Assembly: GCA_016288825.1 (NCBI GenBank)
Contig: JAEELH010000209.1
Location: 1 to 48,337 of the forward strand
From: Lachnospiraceae bacterium
GTDB lineage: Bacteria; Bacillota; Clostridia; Lachnospirales; Lachnospiraceae
Length of the DNA: 48,337 nucleotides
Direction: 5' to 3'
Below, piece after piece: positions 8,312 through 15,490 of the stretch. The translations under genes and the position numbers were made by a program. The notes beneath the pieces are model-generated. The model saw only the letters and a list, made by a program, of their open reading frames with translations. It was not told where the DNA came from and ran no database searches. Every line of letters begins with the position of its first letter. Position 1 is the stretch's first letter.

Positions 8312-9391
8312 ATGCAATCAAAGCATCATCCCCTTTTGACCGTCGTCAAGGTTTTGGGGATAATCGTATTAGTTGTTGTGCTCCTTGTGGTGGTTTTGCT
8401 TGGAGCACTGACAGTATTTGAGTACAGACCCGCAGATAAGGAGAGCCTGGATATTACAGGCTCTTCTTTAAAGTGTCCGGCATCGGGAGATACCATCACC
8501 ATCGAGAGCTGGAATGTGGGATATATGGGCCTGGGTGAGAGCGCAGATTTCTTCATGGACGGAGGCAGGTCTGTCCGGGAGCAGACCAGGGACCAGGTAG
8601 AGGATAATATCCGGGCAGCAGGAGAGGAGATCTCATCAGGAGCTGATATTGTTTTACTCCAGGAGGTGGATGTTGATTCTGCCAGATCCTACCATATAGA
8701 TGAGGTTTCCGCGCTTTCGGAGAAAAAGCCCGACAGCTCTGCTGTATTTGCATGTAATTTCAAAGTGCCGTTTATTCCCTATCCGATACCACCTATCGGT
8801 AAGGTTTACGGCGGAATACTTACAATATCAGATTACACGATCACCCAAGCGGATAGGTATCAGTTACCTTGTCCTTTCTCATGGCCGGTACGTATCGGCA
8901 ATCTCAAGAGATGTCTTCTTGTGAGCAGGATTCCGATTTCGGACTCAGATCATGAGCTGGTAGTGGTCAACCTTCATCTTGAGGCTTATGACGACGGAGA
9001 GGGCAAGGCCAAGCAGACAGCTATGCTTGCAGAGATCCTTGAGGAGGAGAGAGCTGCCGGTAATTATGTTATAGCAGGTGGAGACTTTAATCAGTATTTC
9101 ACTAATACCGATATATCTGCTTATCCGGTACATGAGGATAAGTGGCAGCCCGGAGCAGTGGATGTTGATGCCTTTCCGGGTTTTGTCTCAGTTCAGGATC
9201 CCACATTTCCTACTTGCAGATCCCTGGATCTTCCTTATGATCCGGAGGATGATGATTTTCAGTTTTATGTGATCGACGGATTTATAGTGTCCGATAATCT
9301 TTTAGATATCCAGGTAGAGACCAAGGATCTGGGATTTAAGAATTCAGATCACAATCCGGTCACACTCAGAGTGACTGTTCCGAAAGAGTAA
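8312..9391 (+). CDS. Membrane-anchored endonuclease/exonuclease/phosphatase-family protein
   Basis: 359 residues. A hydrophobic helix at about 9-35 (VLGIIVLVVVLLVVVLLGAL) follows a basic N-terminus and should anchor the protein with its catalytic domain outside. The catalytic fold is the EEP (DNase I / sphingomyelinase-like) superfamily: ESWNVGYMG, VLLQEVDVDS, VNLHLEAYDDG, GGDFNQYF, VIDGFIVSDN and the final SDHNPVTL. These supply the expected metal-binding Asn/Glu, catalytic His, Asp-Asn pair and terminal Asp-His. Substrate class (nuclease, lipid or sugar-phosphate phosphatase) cannot be told from sequence. It starts 3 bp after the preceding stop, so it is translationally linked. Confidence 0.85.
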   Translation: MQSKHHPLLTVVKVLGIIVLVVVLLVVVLLGALTVFEYRPADKESLDITGSSLKCPASGDTITIESWNVGYMGLGESADFFMDGGRSVREQTRDQVEDNIRAAGEEISSGADIVLLQEVDVDSARSYHIDEVSALSEKKPDSSAVFACNFKVPFIPYPIPPIGKVYGGILTISDYTITQADRYQLPCPFSWPVRIGNLKRCLLVSRIPISDSDHELVVVNLHLEAYDDGEGKAKQTAMLAEILEEERAAGNYVIAGGDFNQYFTNTDISAYPVHEDKWQPGAVDVDAFPGFVSVQDPTFPTCRSLDLPYDPEDDDFQFYVIDGFIVSDNLLDIQVETKDLGFKNSDHNPVTLRVTVPKE

Positions 9392-9402
9392 TAATTAAGG
9401 AC

Positions 9403-10290
9403 ATGGAAGCATTTCATATGGACAAAGCGAGGATGGGCAGGATTCTCAGAGATCTGTTTATTATCTTCGTTGGTAGTACTATAGTGGCATTTGCCGTAAA
9501 ATACATATTCGATCCAGCAGGACTCGTGACCGGAGGCGTCTCGGGTCTTGCTATTGTTGTAAGATATCTTTCTTCCAAACTCCTTCCGTATACCATTCCC
9601 TTGTGGCTGACCAATGTGGTACTCAATGTGCCGATCTTTGTTTTTGCCTGGGTCACTGACGGATTTAAGAGTATAATACGAACAGGTGCAGGATTTGTTA
9701 TAATGACTGTAGAGCTTTATATCTTTCCTGACTATAGTCTGATTCCGGACAACCTGCTTTTGACCAGTGTTTACGGAGGTATCTGTTTCGGTATTGGTAC
9801 CGGCCTTTTGCTTCGGGCAAGGGCGACAACCGGCGGTACGGATATGTTGGGTAATACTCTCAAAAAGTATTTCAGGCATATTCCCGTTGGAACCCTTATT
9901 GAGGTTTTGGACGGATCAGTAGTTGTGCTCGGCGCGTTGGTATTTAATATCGAGCATACCCTTTATGCGATCATTTCGGTTTACGTTATGGCCAGGGTTA
10001 TAGATCGAGTTGTTGACCGTGGCAAAAAAGCCAAGATCGCCCTTATTATTTCACAAAAGCCGGATGAAATCTCATCTGAGATCCTGACAAGACTTGACAG
10101 AGGAGTTACGTCATTGGCCGGCAAGGGCGTTTATTCCGGCCATAACAGGACAGTTCTTGTTTGTGTTTGTTCCAGTCGTGATATTCCGGATGTTAAGGAT
10201 ATCATCAAGCGTTACGATAAAAAGGCCTTTTTCGTTGTGGGCAACGTAAGTGAAGCCATGGGAGAGGGCTTTGTGGAGAACTGGACATGA
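9403..10290 (+). CDS. YitT family membrane protein (DUF2179 C-terminus)
   Basis: 295 residues. Five or six hydrophobic segments cover residues about 10-195, beginning FIIFVGSTIVAFAVKYIFDPAGLVTGGVSG in two parts. The family-typical GTGLLLRARATTGGTDML occurs in the middle. The C-terminal cytoplasmic domain (about 210-290) is DUF2179-like, with VYSG, VLVCVCSSRDIPDVK and FVVGNVSEAMGEGF. YitT proteins are common, poorly understood Firmicutes membrane proteins, proposed to transport small molecules. A start at 9418 is also possible, since the AAGGA before 9403 is only 1 bp from that ATG. The stop overlaps the next gene by 4 bp (ATGA). Confidence 0.88.
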   Translation: MEAFHMDKARMGRILRDLFIIFVGSTIVAFAVKYIFDPAGLVTGGVSGLAIVVRYLSSKLLPYTIPLWLTNVVLNVPIFVFAWVTDGFKSIIRTGAGFVIMTVELYIFPDYSLIPDNLLLTSVYGGICFGIGTGLLLRARATTGGTDMLGNTLKKYFRHIPVGTLIEVLDGSVVVLGALVFNIEHTLYAIISVYVMARVIDRVVDRGKKAKIALIISQKPDEISSEILTRLDRGVTSLAGKGVYSGHNRTVLVCVCSSRDIPDVKDIIKRYDKKAFFVVGNVSEAMGEGFVENWT

Positions 10291-10517
10291 GGCAGATGGA
10301 GTTTAAGATGGAGAGGATGGGGCTCCTTGAAGTGGGAGAGGTGCTTCCGGTCAAGGAGTTTGCGCTTCCCAATTCCTATTATTATGTGCTGGGCAGGGCC
10401 TATGCCATGTCGGGCAATTACAGCACTCTCGAGCGGCTTAGTTCCACCGAGGGCAAGGTAGTAGATGTCAAGAACACCGATCGTGGATATTACGTTACTG
10501 TAGAGTTTGATGAATGA
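10287..10517 (+). CDS. Hypothetical 76-residue protein
   Basis: Overlaps the yitT stop by 4 bp (ATGA), a sign of translational coupling and the main support for it being real. The sequence is soluble, with no signal peptide, transmembrane segment or cysteine. Its second half (EGKVVDVKNTDRGYYVTVEF) looks like two beta strands of a small barrel. I do not recognise the family. It lies 9 bp before the HD-GYP gene, so it belongs to the same unit. Confidence 0.65.
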   Translation: MRQMEFKMERMGLLEVGEVLPVKEFALPNSYYYVLGRAYAMSGNYSTLERLSSTEGKVVDVKNTDRGYYVTVEFDE

Positions 10518-10526
10518 CGGTATAAT

Positions 10527-11582
10527 ATGAGATATACACCAATCAGTCAGTTAAAAGGAAATATGATCCTGGGTCAGGAGTTGTATGATGCTACGGGGCG
10601 CATGCTCCTTGCAAAGCATACGACTCTTACTGAGGAAAACATTGCCTATATCACATTTCTCGGTATTCCCGGGGTGTATATAGATGACAAGTTTTCCGAG
10701 GAAGCCAAGGTTGAGGAGATCATCAGGCCTGAGGTTAAAAAGGCTGCGCTTCGCATGATCTCCGAGGTTTTTATCCAGGCGTCCCAGGATGATACCATAG
10801 AGCAGGAAGCGGAAGCTGAGTTTCGTCGCAACATTACAATGATAGTTGAGACGGTCCTTGATAAAAGGGATGTTATGGATTCCCTTATTGCAGTCAAGAC
10901 CTATGATGATTCCACCTTTTTTCATTCCGCTAATGTGGCAGTTATGGCCGGGATCATTGGAGCCAAGATGCGCCTGTCCAGGATAGAACTGGATGATCTT
11001 GTGACTGCCGGGTTTTTGCATGATATCGGCAAGGTATTTATTGATCCGGATATCATCAATGCACCACGTAAGCTTACAGATGAGGAGAGGGTCCAGATGA
11101 TGGATCATCCCATGCTGGGTTACGACTTCCTTTTGGAGGAGTATAGCTTTTCTAAAGGAGTTCTGGAGGGAGTTTATCAGCATCATGAGTGGTACAACGG
11201 AGACGGATATCCCCGTAGACTCAGAGGTGACAGCATAACACTTCTGGCCAGGATACTTAAGGTGGCAGACGTTTATGATGCTATGACAGGTAAGAGGTCA
11301 TATCACGATCCCTATCTTCCGTCAGACGTTTTAGAGTATATAATGGGCCGAAGCGGTATGGAATTTGATCCCGATGTGGTACAGGTTATGGCTACCGAGA
11401 TGTGTGTTTATCCCGTGGGATGCGAAGTCGGTCTTTCGGACGGACGCCGTGGTATCATAGTTGAAAACCACAGAGGTTTTATCATGAGACCTACCATCAA
11501 GCTGCTGGATACCGATGAGCTGCTTGATCTCGCTAATGACAGAGATGCCTGGAATCTTACCATTACCAGACTTTTGATATAG
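10527..11582 (+). CDS. HD-GYP domain cyclic-di-GMP phosphodiesterase
   Basis: 351 residues, soluble. The N-terminus (RYTPISQLKGNMILGQELYD) resembles the short domain that precedes many Clostridial HD-GYP enzymes, which supports the ATG at 10527 although its ribosome-binding site is weak. The HD-GYP domain spans about 125-310: HSANVAVMAG, HDIGK with H165 and D166, DHPMLGYDFL, HHEWYNGDGYP (H219, H220, E221, matching HHE--DG-GYP), and VADVYDAMTGKRSY. These residues form the metal centre that hydrolyses c-di-GMP to pGpG/GMP. No receiver or transmembrane sensor is present. It is the second c-di-GMP enzyme in the window. Confidence 0.9.
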   Translation: MRYTPISQLKGNMILGQELYDATGRMLLAKHTTLTEENIAYITFLGIPGVYIDDKFSEEAKVEEIIRPEVKKAALRMISEVFIQASQDDTIEQEAEAEFRRNITMIVETVLDKRDVMDSLIAVKTYDDSTFFHSANVAVMAGIIGAKMRLSRIELDDLVTAGFLHDIGKVFIDPDIINAPRKLTDEERVQMMDHPMLGYDFLLEEYSFSKGVLEGVYQHHEWYNGDGYPRRLRGDSITLLARILKVADVYDAMTGKRSYHDPYLPSDVLEYIMGRSGMEFDPDVVQVMATEMCVYPVGCEVGLSDGRRGIIVENHRGFIMRPTIKLLDTDELLDLANDRDAWNLTITRLLI

Positions 11583-11592
11583 AGGAGGAGAC

Positions 11593-12231
11593 ATGGCTGT
11601 TACCAAAAAGCATGTTAAGCAGATCCTTGAGATCATGGATCGCGTGTATGGAACGGATGAGATCTGCTATCTGAATTACGAGACACCTTGGCAGCTGCTT
11701 TTTGCAACTATCCTTTCAGCTCAATGCACTGACAACAGAGTCAATCTGGTTACCAAAGATCTTTTTCAAAAATACGCAGATGTAAGTGCATTTGCGTTGG
11801 CCAGTGAGGCAGAATTGGAAGAAGACATCAAATCACTGGGCTTTTATCATAACAAGGCGAAAAATCTTATCGCCTGTGCCAAGAGGCTTTTAGAGGAATA
11901 CGGCGGCGAAGTTCCCTCATCAATAGAGGATCTTACTTCCCTTCCGGGTGTGGGCCGCAAGACAGCCAATGTTGTCCGAGGACACATTTTCAAGGATCCG
12001 GCCATTGTAGTGGATACGCATGTAGGCCGGGTTTCCAGACGGCTTGGACTGACAGTCAGCGAAGACCCTACCACTGTAGAGTATGATCTGATGAAACTGG
12101 TACCCAAGGATCACTGGATCCTTATCAACATTCAGTTTATCGCCCATGGCAGGTCAACATGTCAGGCCAGATCACCTAAGTGCGATAATTGTCCGGTTTC
12201 ACATTTATGCACTTTCAGACCCGAGATATAG
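11593..12231 (+). CDS. nth: Endonuclease III (DNA glycosylase/AP lyase)
   Basis: 212 residues with an AGGAGG ribosome-binding site. Nth removes oxidised pyrimidines from DNA and cuts the abasic strand. The helix-hairpin-helix and catalytic lysine are in LPGVGRKTANVV (K123). The catalytic aspartate is in VVDTHVGRVSRRLGL (D141). The C-terminal [4Fe-4S] cluster has the exact CX6CX2CX5C spacing: C190, C197, C200, C206. It is the last gene before the Asp23 promoter. Confidence 0.95.
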   Translation: MAVTKKHVKQILEIMDRVYGTDEICYLNYETPWQLLFATILSAQCTDNRVNLVTKDLFQKYADVSAFALASEAELEEDIKSLGFYHNKAKNLIACAKRLLEEYGGEVPSSIEDLTSLPGVGRKTANVVRGHIFKDPAIVVDTHVGRVSRRLGLTVSEDPTTVEYDLMKLVPKDHWILINIQFIAHGRSTCQARSPKCDNCPVSHLCTFRPEI

Positions 12232-12234
12232 TAC

Positions 12235-12263
12235 TTGTTTTTTCGCTTTTTTTCTCGTAAAAT
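12235..12263 (+). promoter_or_regulatory. Sigma-A promoter for the Asp23/Gls24 gene
   Basis: TTGTTT (12235-12240), a 17-bp T-rich spacer and TAAAAT (12258-12263), starting just after the nth stop. The predicted transcription start is near 12270, about 45 nt before the start codon. Confidence 0.7.
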
Positions 12264-12314
12264 GGACGTAGTTTTATCCCGTGGCTCATCACGGATATGT
12301 ATAAGGAGGATGTC

Positions 12315-12674
12315 ATGTCAAACGATAAAGTTTTTGTCATCAAAGAGGGAGTTACTGTTACAGACGAGGTAGTTGCTATCATATCAGGACTTGCAGCTAC
12401 AGAGATAGACGGAGTTCATTCACTTGCAGGAGATCTTACTGCAGACGAGATCAGTAAGGCCGGCGCAGGCAAGCTTTCCAAGGGCGTTCGGGTCCTTCGA
12501 AGCGATGACAGCAGTATCCTTGTGAGACTGGCGGTCAATATCGGTTTCGGATATGAGATACCTACAGTCTGCAGAGGAGTTCAGGAGAGAGTAAAAAGCA
12601 GTGTTGAGAACATGACAGGTATTACTGTCAAGGAAGTGGACATCAAAGTAGCTTCCGTAGCACTGACAGAGTAA
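12315..12674 (+). CDS. Asp23/Gls24 family envelope stress protein
   Basis: 119 residues from the ATG at 12315, 6 bp after an AAGGAGG site; an earlier ATG at 12297 would place that site inside the gene. The protein has the Asp23/Gls24 (DUF322) pattern: VTDEVVAIISGLAATEIDGVHS near the N-terminus, then RLAVNIGFGYEIPTVCRGVQ, and a closing NMTGITVKEVDIKVASVAL. These small cytosolic proteins often gather at the membrane and are linked to alkaline or envelope stress. In many Firmicutes this gene lies directly before nusB, as here. It has its own promoter and a terminator right behind it. Confidence 0.9.
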   Translation: MSNDKVFVIKEGVTVTDEVVAIISGLAATEIDGVHSLAGDLTADEISKAGAGKLSKGVRVLRSDDSSILVRLAVNIGFGYEIPTVCRGVQERVKSSVENMTGITVKEVDIKVASVALTE

Positions 12675-12681
12675 CCGTTTT

Positions 12682-12714
12682 GCAGGCAGCCTTTTTCAGG
12701 TATGCCTGCTTTTT
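12682..12714 (+). terminator. Rho-independent terminator after the Asp23/Gls24 gene
   Basis: GCAGGCA (12682-12688) pairs perfectly with TGCCTGC (12703-12709), followed by TTTTT. It should end much of the Asp23 transcript before nusB; the nusB operon is then expressed by read-through or from a promoter I cannot place. Confidence 0.75.
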
Positions 12715-12732
12715 AAGGAAAACAAAGATATC

Positions 12733-13158
12733 ATGACAAGAAGAGAGTATAGAGAACAGGTTTTTAAATATATTTATTCCCAGCAGTTTTTTGATGATGA
12801 GGAGACCGATGATCAGGTTGATCTTCTTATGGAGAGCGGGACGACTCAGACTGTTGATGATGAGGACAATGAGATCGCTTTTTCGGAGTCCGATATGGAG
12901 GAGATCAGAGCCAAGGTGTCTGAGATCATGACGGCCATTCCAGAGATCGATGAAAAGCTTTCCGCGGCTTCCGAGGGCTGGAAGTTGTCTCGTATGAGCA
13001 AGGTGGATCTTGCCATTCTGCGTCTTGCTACCTACGAGCTTTTGTATGATCATCTGCCGGAGGGCGTTGCCATAGGTGAGGCTGTGGAACTGGCCAAAAA
13101 GTACGGTACCGATCGCAGCGGATCCTTTGTTAACGGCATCATGGCAAAGCTGGTGTAG
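12733..13158 (+). CDS. nusB: Transcription antitermination protein NusB
   Basis: 141 residues. It begins TRREYREQVFKYIYSQQFF, the usual NusB opening (R--ARE-A-Q-LY). It ends with SKVDLAILRLATYELLY, IGEAVELAKKYG and FVNGIMAKL, the conserved C-terminal NusB block. NusB pairs with NusE (S10) on boxA RNA to promote rRNA antitermination. The middle (residues about 20-50) is unusually acidic (DDEETDDQVD). xseA starts 1 bp after its stop, beginning the long housekeeping operon. Confidence 0.93.
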   Translation: MTRREYREQVFKYIYSQQFFDDEETDDQVDLLMESGTTQTVDDEDNEIAFSESDMEEIRAKVSEIMTAIPEIDEKLSAASEGWKLSRMSKVDLAILRLATYELLYDHLPEGVAIGEAVELAKKYGTDRSGSFVNGIMAKLV

Positions 13159-13159
13159 T

Positions 13160-14377
13160 ATGGCTCCGCGTCGCAATGTCTATTCGGTCGGCGAAGTAAA
13201 CAAGTACATAGGCAGGATGTTTGAAGAGGATTATCTTCTGCATCGTATCAGTGTCTCCGGAGAGGTGTCCAATTATAAGGACCACACTTCGGGACATATT
13301 TATCTTACGCTCAAGGATGATGGGGGATGTCTTTCTGCGGTTATGTTCAAAAGCAGGAGGGCAAACCTTAAGTTCCCTCTTAAAAACGGTGACAGGATCA
13401 TAGCTACCGGATGTATTGAGGTATACGAAAAGGCCGGTTCATATCAGCTTTATATCGACACCATTGAGCGGGCCGGCGAGGGAGATATCTATGCCCGTAT
13501 CGAAGAACTCAAGCGGGAACTTGCCGAGATGGGTATGTTTGACGCCATGTTCAAAAAGCCGATCCCCAGGTTTGCCTCAAAGGTTGGTGTAGTTACTGCT
13601 CCTACAGGGGCGGCGGTCCGGGATATCATCCAGATCTCACGGAGGCGCAATCCTTATGTTCAGATCATCCTTTCACCTGCGCAGGTCCAGGGAGAAGGAG
13701 CGGAGGAGTCCATCTGTAAAGCCATAGCTCTTCTTGACAGTCAGGGTTGCGATGTGATGATCGTTGGCAGAGGCGGCGGCAGTATAGAAGACCTTATGGC
13801 CTTTAATTCAGAGGCTGTAGCCAGAGCCATATTTGAGGCACAGACGCCGGTTATTTCTGCGGTTGGACATGAGACTGATAATACCATAGCGGATCTGGTT
13901 GCTGATCTTCGGGCGCCCACACCTTCAGCCGGAGCAGAACTGGCGGTATATGATGTGAGCGCGCTTCTTATGTCTCTTGATGATATGAAAGCATCTCTTA
14001 GGGACAGGATGGACAGGAATATCAGGACGGCGAGGACTCAGGCACTTTATCATGAAAAGAGGCTGAGTGCTCTTTCACCGGTCAGAAGAGTGTCCGTTAT
14101 CAGACAAAAGAGATCGGACCTTCGTGCCAGACTTCAGTTGGCTATGAAGAGAAGTTTGTCCGATTCCAGACAAAGGCTTGCATTGTGTTCGGAGAGGCTG
14201 GGTGCTTCTTCGCCTCATAAGAGACTTGAGGCCGGGTTTGCATATGTGAGCAGTGAAGATAACAGACGAATAAGAGATATAGATGATCTGGAGGCAGGAG
14301 ACGGCATCAGGCTTCGCTTCAAGAGCGGAGAGGCCAAAGCCCGGATCGAGGAGATAATCAGTAATGGCAGACAGTAA
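13160..14377 (+). CDS. xseA: Exodeoxyribonuclease VII large subunit
   Basis: 405 residues. The reading frame is open upstream within nusB, but the ATG at 13160 gives APRRNVYSVGEVNKYIG, the standard XseA start. An N-terminal OB-fold (HIYLTLKDDGGCLSAVMFK) is followed by the catalytic region: VGVVTAPTGAAVRDI, IVGRGGGSIEDLMAFN, and ISAVGHETDNTIADLVADLRAPTPS in adjoining parts. A coiled-coil tail precedes a short C-terminal strand region. With XseB it degrades single-stranded DNA from both ends in repair. It overlaps xseB by 14 bp. Confidence 0.95.
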   Translation: MAPRRNVYSVGEVNKYIGRMFEEDYLLHRISVSGEVSNYKDHTSGHIYLTLKDDGGCLSAVMFKSRRANLKFPLKNGDRIIATGCIEVYEKAGSYQLYIDTIERAGEGDIYARIEELKRELAEMGMFDAMFKKPIPRFASKVGVVTAPTGAAVRDIIQISRRRNPYVQIILSPAQVQGEGAEESICKAIALLDSQGCDVMIVGRGGGSIEDLMAFNSEAVARAIFEAQTPVISAVGHETDNTIADLVADLRAPTPSAGAELAVYDVSALLMSLDDMKASLRDRMDRNIRTARTQALYHEKRLSALSPVRRVSVIRQKRSDLRARLQLAMKRSLSDSRQRLALCSERLGASSPHKRLEAGFAYVSSEDNRRIRDIDDLEAGDGIRLRFKSGEAKARIEEIISNGRQ

Positions 14378-14594
14378 AAAGAAAACCAGGTCTCTTGAGG
14401 AGACCTTTGACAGGCTCGAAGAGGTGATAGGTTCCATGGAGGACGAGGACATCACCCTTGAAAAGAGTTTTGAATTATATGAGGAGGGAGTACATCTTCT
14501 TTCCGATTGCAACGACAAGATAGACGCCATAGAAAAAAAGGTCCTTGAGCTTTCAGGTGACGGAAGTCTGTCAGAGTTTGAAGAGGAGGAGTGA
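14364..14594 (+). CDS. xseB: Exodeoxyribonuclease VII small subunit
   Basis: 76 residues, the usual XseB length. It has the family core SLEETFDRLEEVIGSMEDED, then ITLEKSFELYEEGVHLL and a helical tail ending in an acidic run. It is the non-catalytic partner of XseA; several copies bind the large subunit's coiled-coil. It overlaps xseA by 14 bp and shares one base with the ispA start (TGATG). Confidence 0.93.
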   Translation: MADSKKKTRSLEETFDRLEEVIGSMEDEDITLEKSFELYEEGVHLLSDCNDKIDAIEKKVLELSGDGSLSEFEEEE

Positions 14595-15490
14595 TGGAAA
14601 CCGAAAAGTGGCTTTTGCTAAGAAGGGATCAGGTGGAAGAGATCCTGGAAAAGTACCTTCCTGCGGAGGAGGGTGATGCAGCTACCCTTCTTTCGGCAAT
14701 GAATTACAGTGTACGTGCAGGCGGAAAAAGACTTCGTCCCATTCTTTTGCTTGAATTATGCAGATTGTACGGGGGAAGTGAGGAGGTTGCATCACCCTTT
14801 GCGGCGGCACTGGAGTGCATCCATTCCTATTCTCTGGTCCATGACGATCTTCCGGCTATGGATGATGATATGCTTCGCAGGGGCAAGCCTACGACCCATG
14901 CGGTATACGGTGAGGCCATGGGAATACTTGCCGGAGACGGTCTTTTGAATTATGCCTTTGAGATCATTGCGGGGGCTCTTTCGGATATGGATCCCTCCGT
15001 TTTGCCCGGCGGTATCAGAGCTTTTTCCATCCTTTCACGCGCAGCAGGCGCCTTCGGAATGATCGGAGGACAGTGTGTGGATATTGAGGCTGAGGGAAAA
15101 GAGGAGATCTCTGACGGACTGATAGACAGTATTTACCACAACAAAACAGGAGCGCTTATCGCGTCGGCCATGTCCATGGGAACAGCTCTTGCCATGGCCC
15201 ATGCGGAGGATATTGACAGGGCAGCCGAGTGCGGATACGCCCTGGGACGGGCTTTTCAAATAAGAGATGACATCCTTGATGTGACCGGAAGTGAGGAAGT
15301 ATTGGGCAAGCCCATAGGCAGTGATGAGCGCAATCTTAAGCCTACTTATGTGGCTATGCACGGAATTGAAAAGGCTCAGGAGGAAGTACGATTTCAGACT
15401 GAATATGCCAAGAGCCTTGTTGATAAGATGCCGGGTGATACAGAGCAGCTGAGAGCGCTCATGGATTACCTTACAGGCAGGGAGATGTGA
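14594..15490 (+). CDS. ispA: Polyprenyl (farnesyl/geranylgeranyl) diphosphate synthase
   Basis: 298 residues from the ATG at 14594; a GTG directly before it is a possible alternative start. It condenses isopentenyl diphosphate onto allylic diphosphates to make C15-C20 chains for undecaprenyl phosphate and quinones. First aspartate-rich motif: HDDLPAMDDD followed by LRRGKPT. Second motif: QIRDDILDVTG. The lipid-substrate motif GGKRLRPILLLE is near the N-terminus. The insertion in the first motif (DDX4D) is typical of bacterial farnesyl synthases. It sits directly upstream of dxs, overlapping it by one base. Confidence 0.93.
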   Translation: METEKWLLLRRDQVEEILEKYLPAEEGDAATLLSAMNYSVRAGGKRLRPILLLELCRLYGGSEEVASPFAAALECIHSYSLVHDDLPAMDDDMLRRGKPTTHAVYGEAMGILAGDGLLNYAFEIIAGALSDMDPSVLPGGIRAFSILSRAAGAFGMIGGQCVDIEAEGKEEISDGLIDSIYHNKTGALIASAMSMGTALAMAHAEDIDRAAECGYALGRAFQIRDDILDVTGSEEVLGKPIGSDERNLKPTYVAMHGIEKAQEEVRFQTEYAKSLVDKMPGDTEQLRALMDYLTGREM

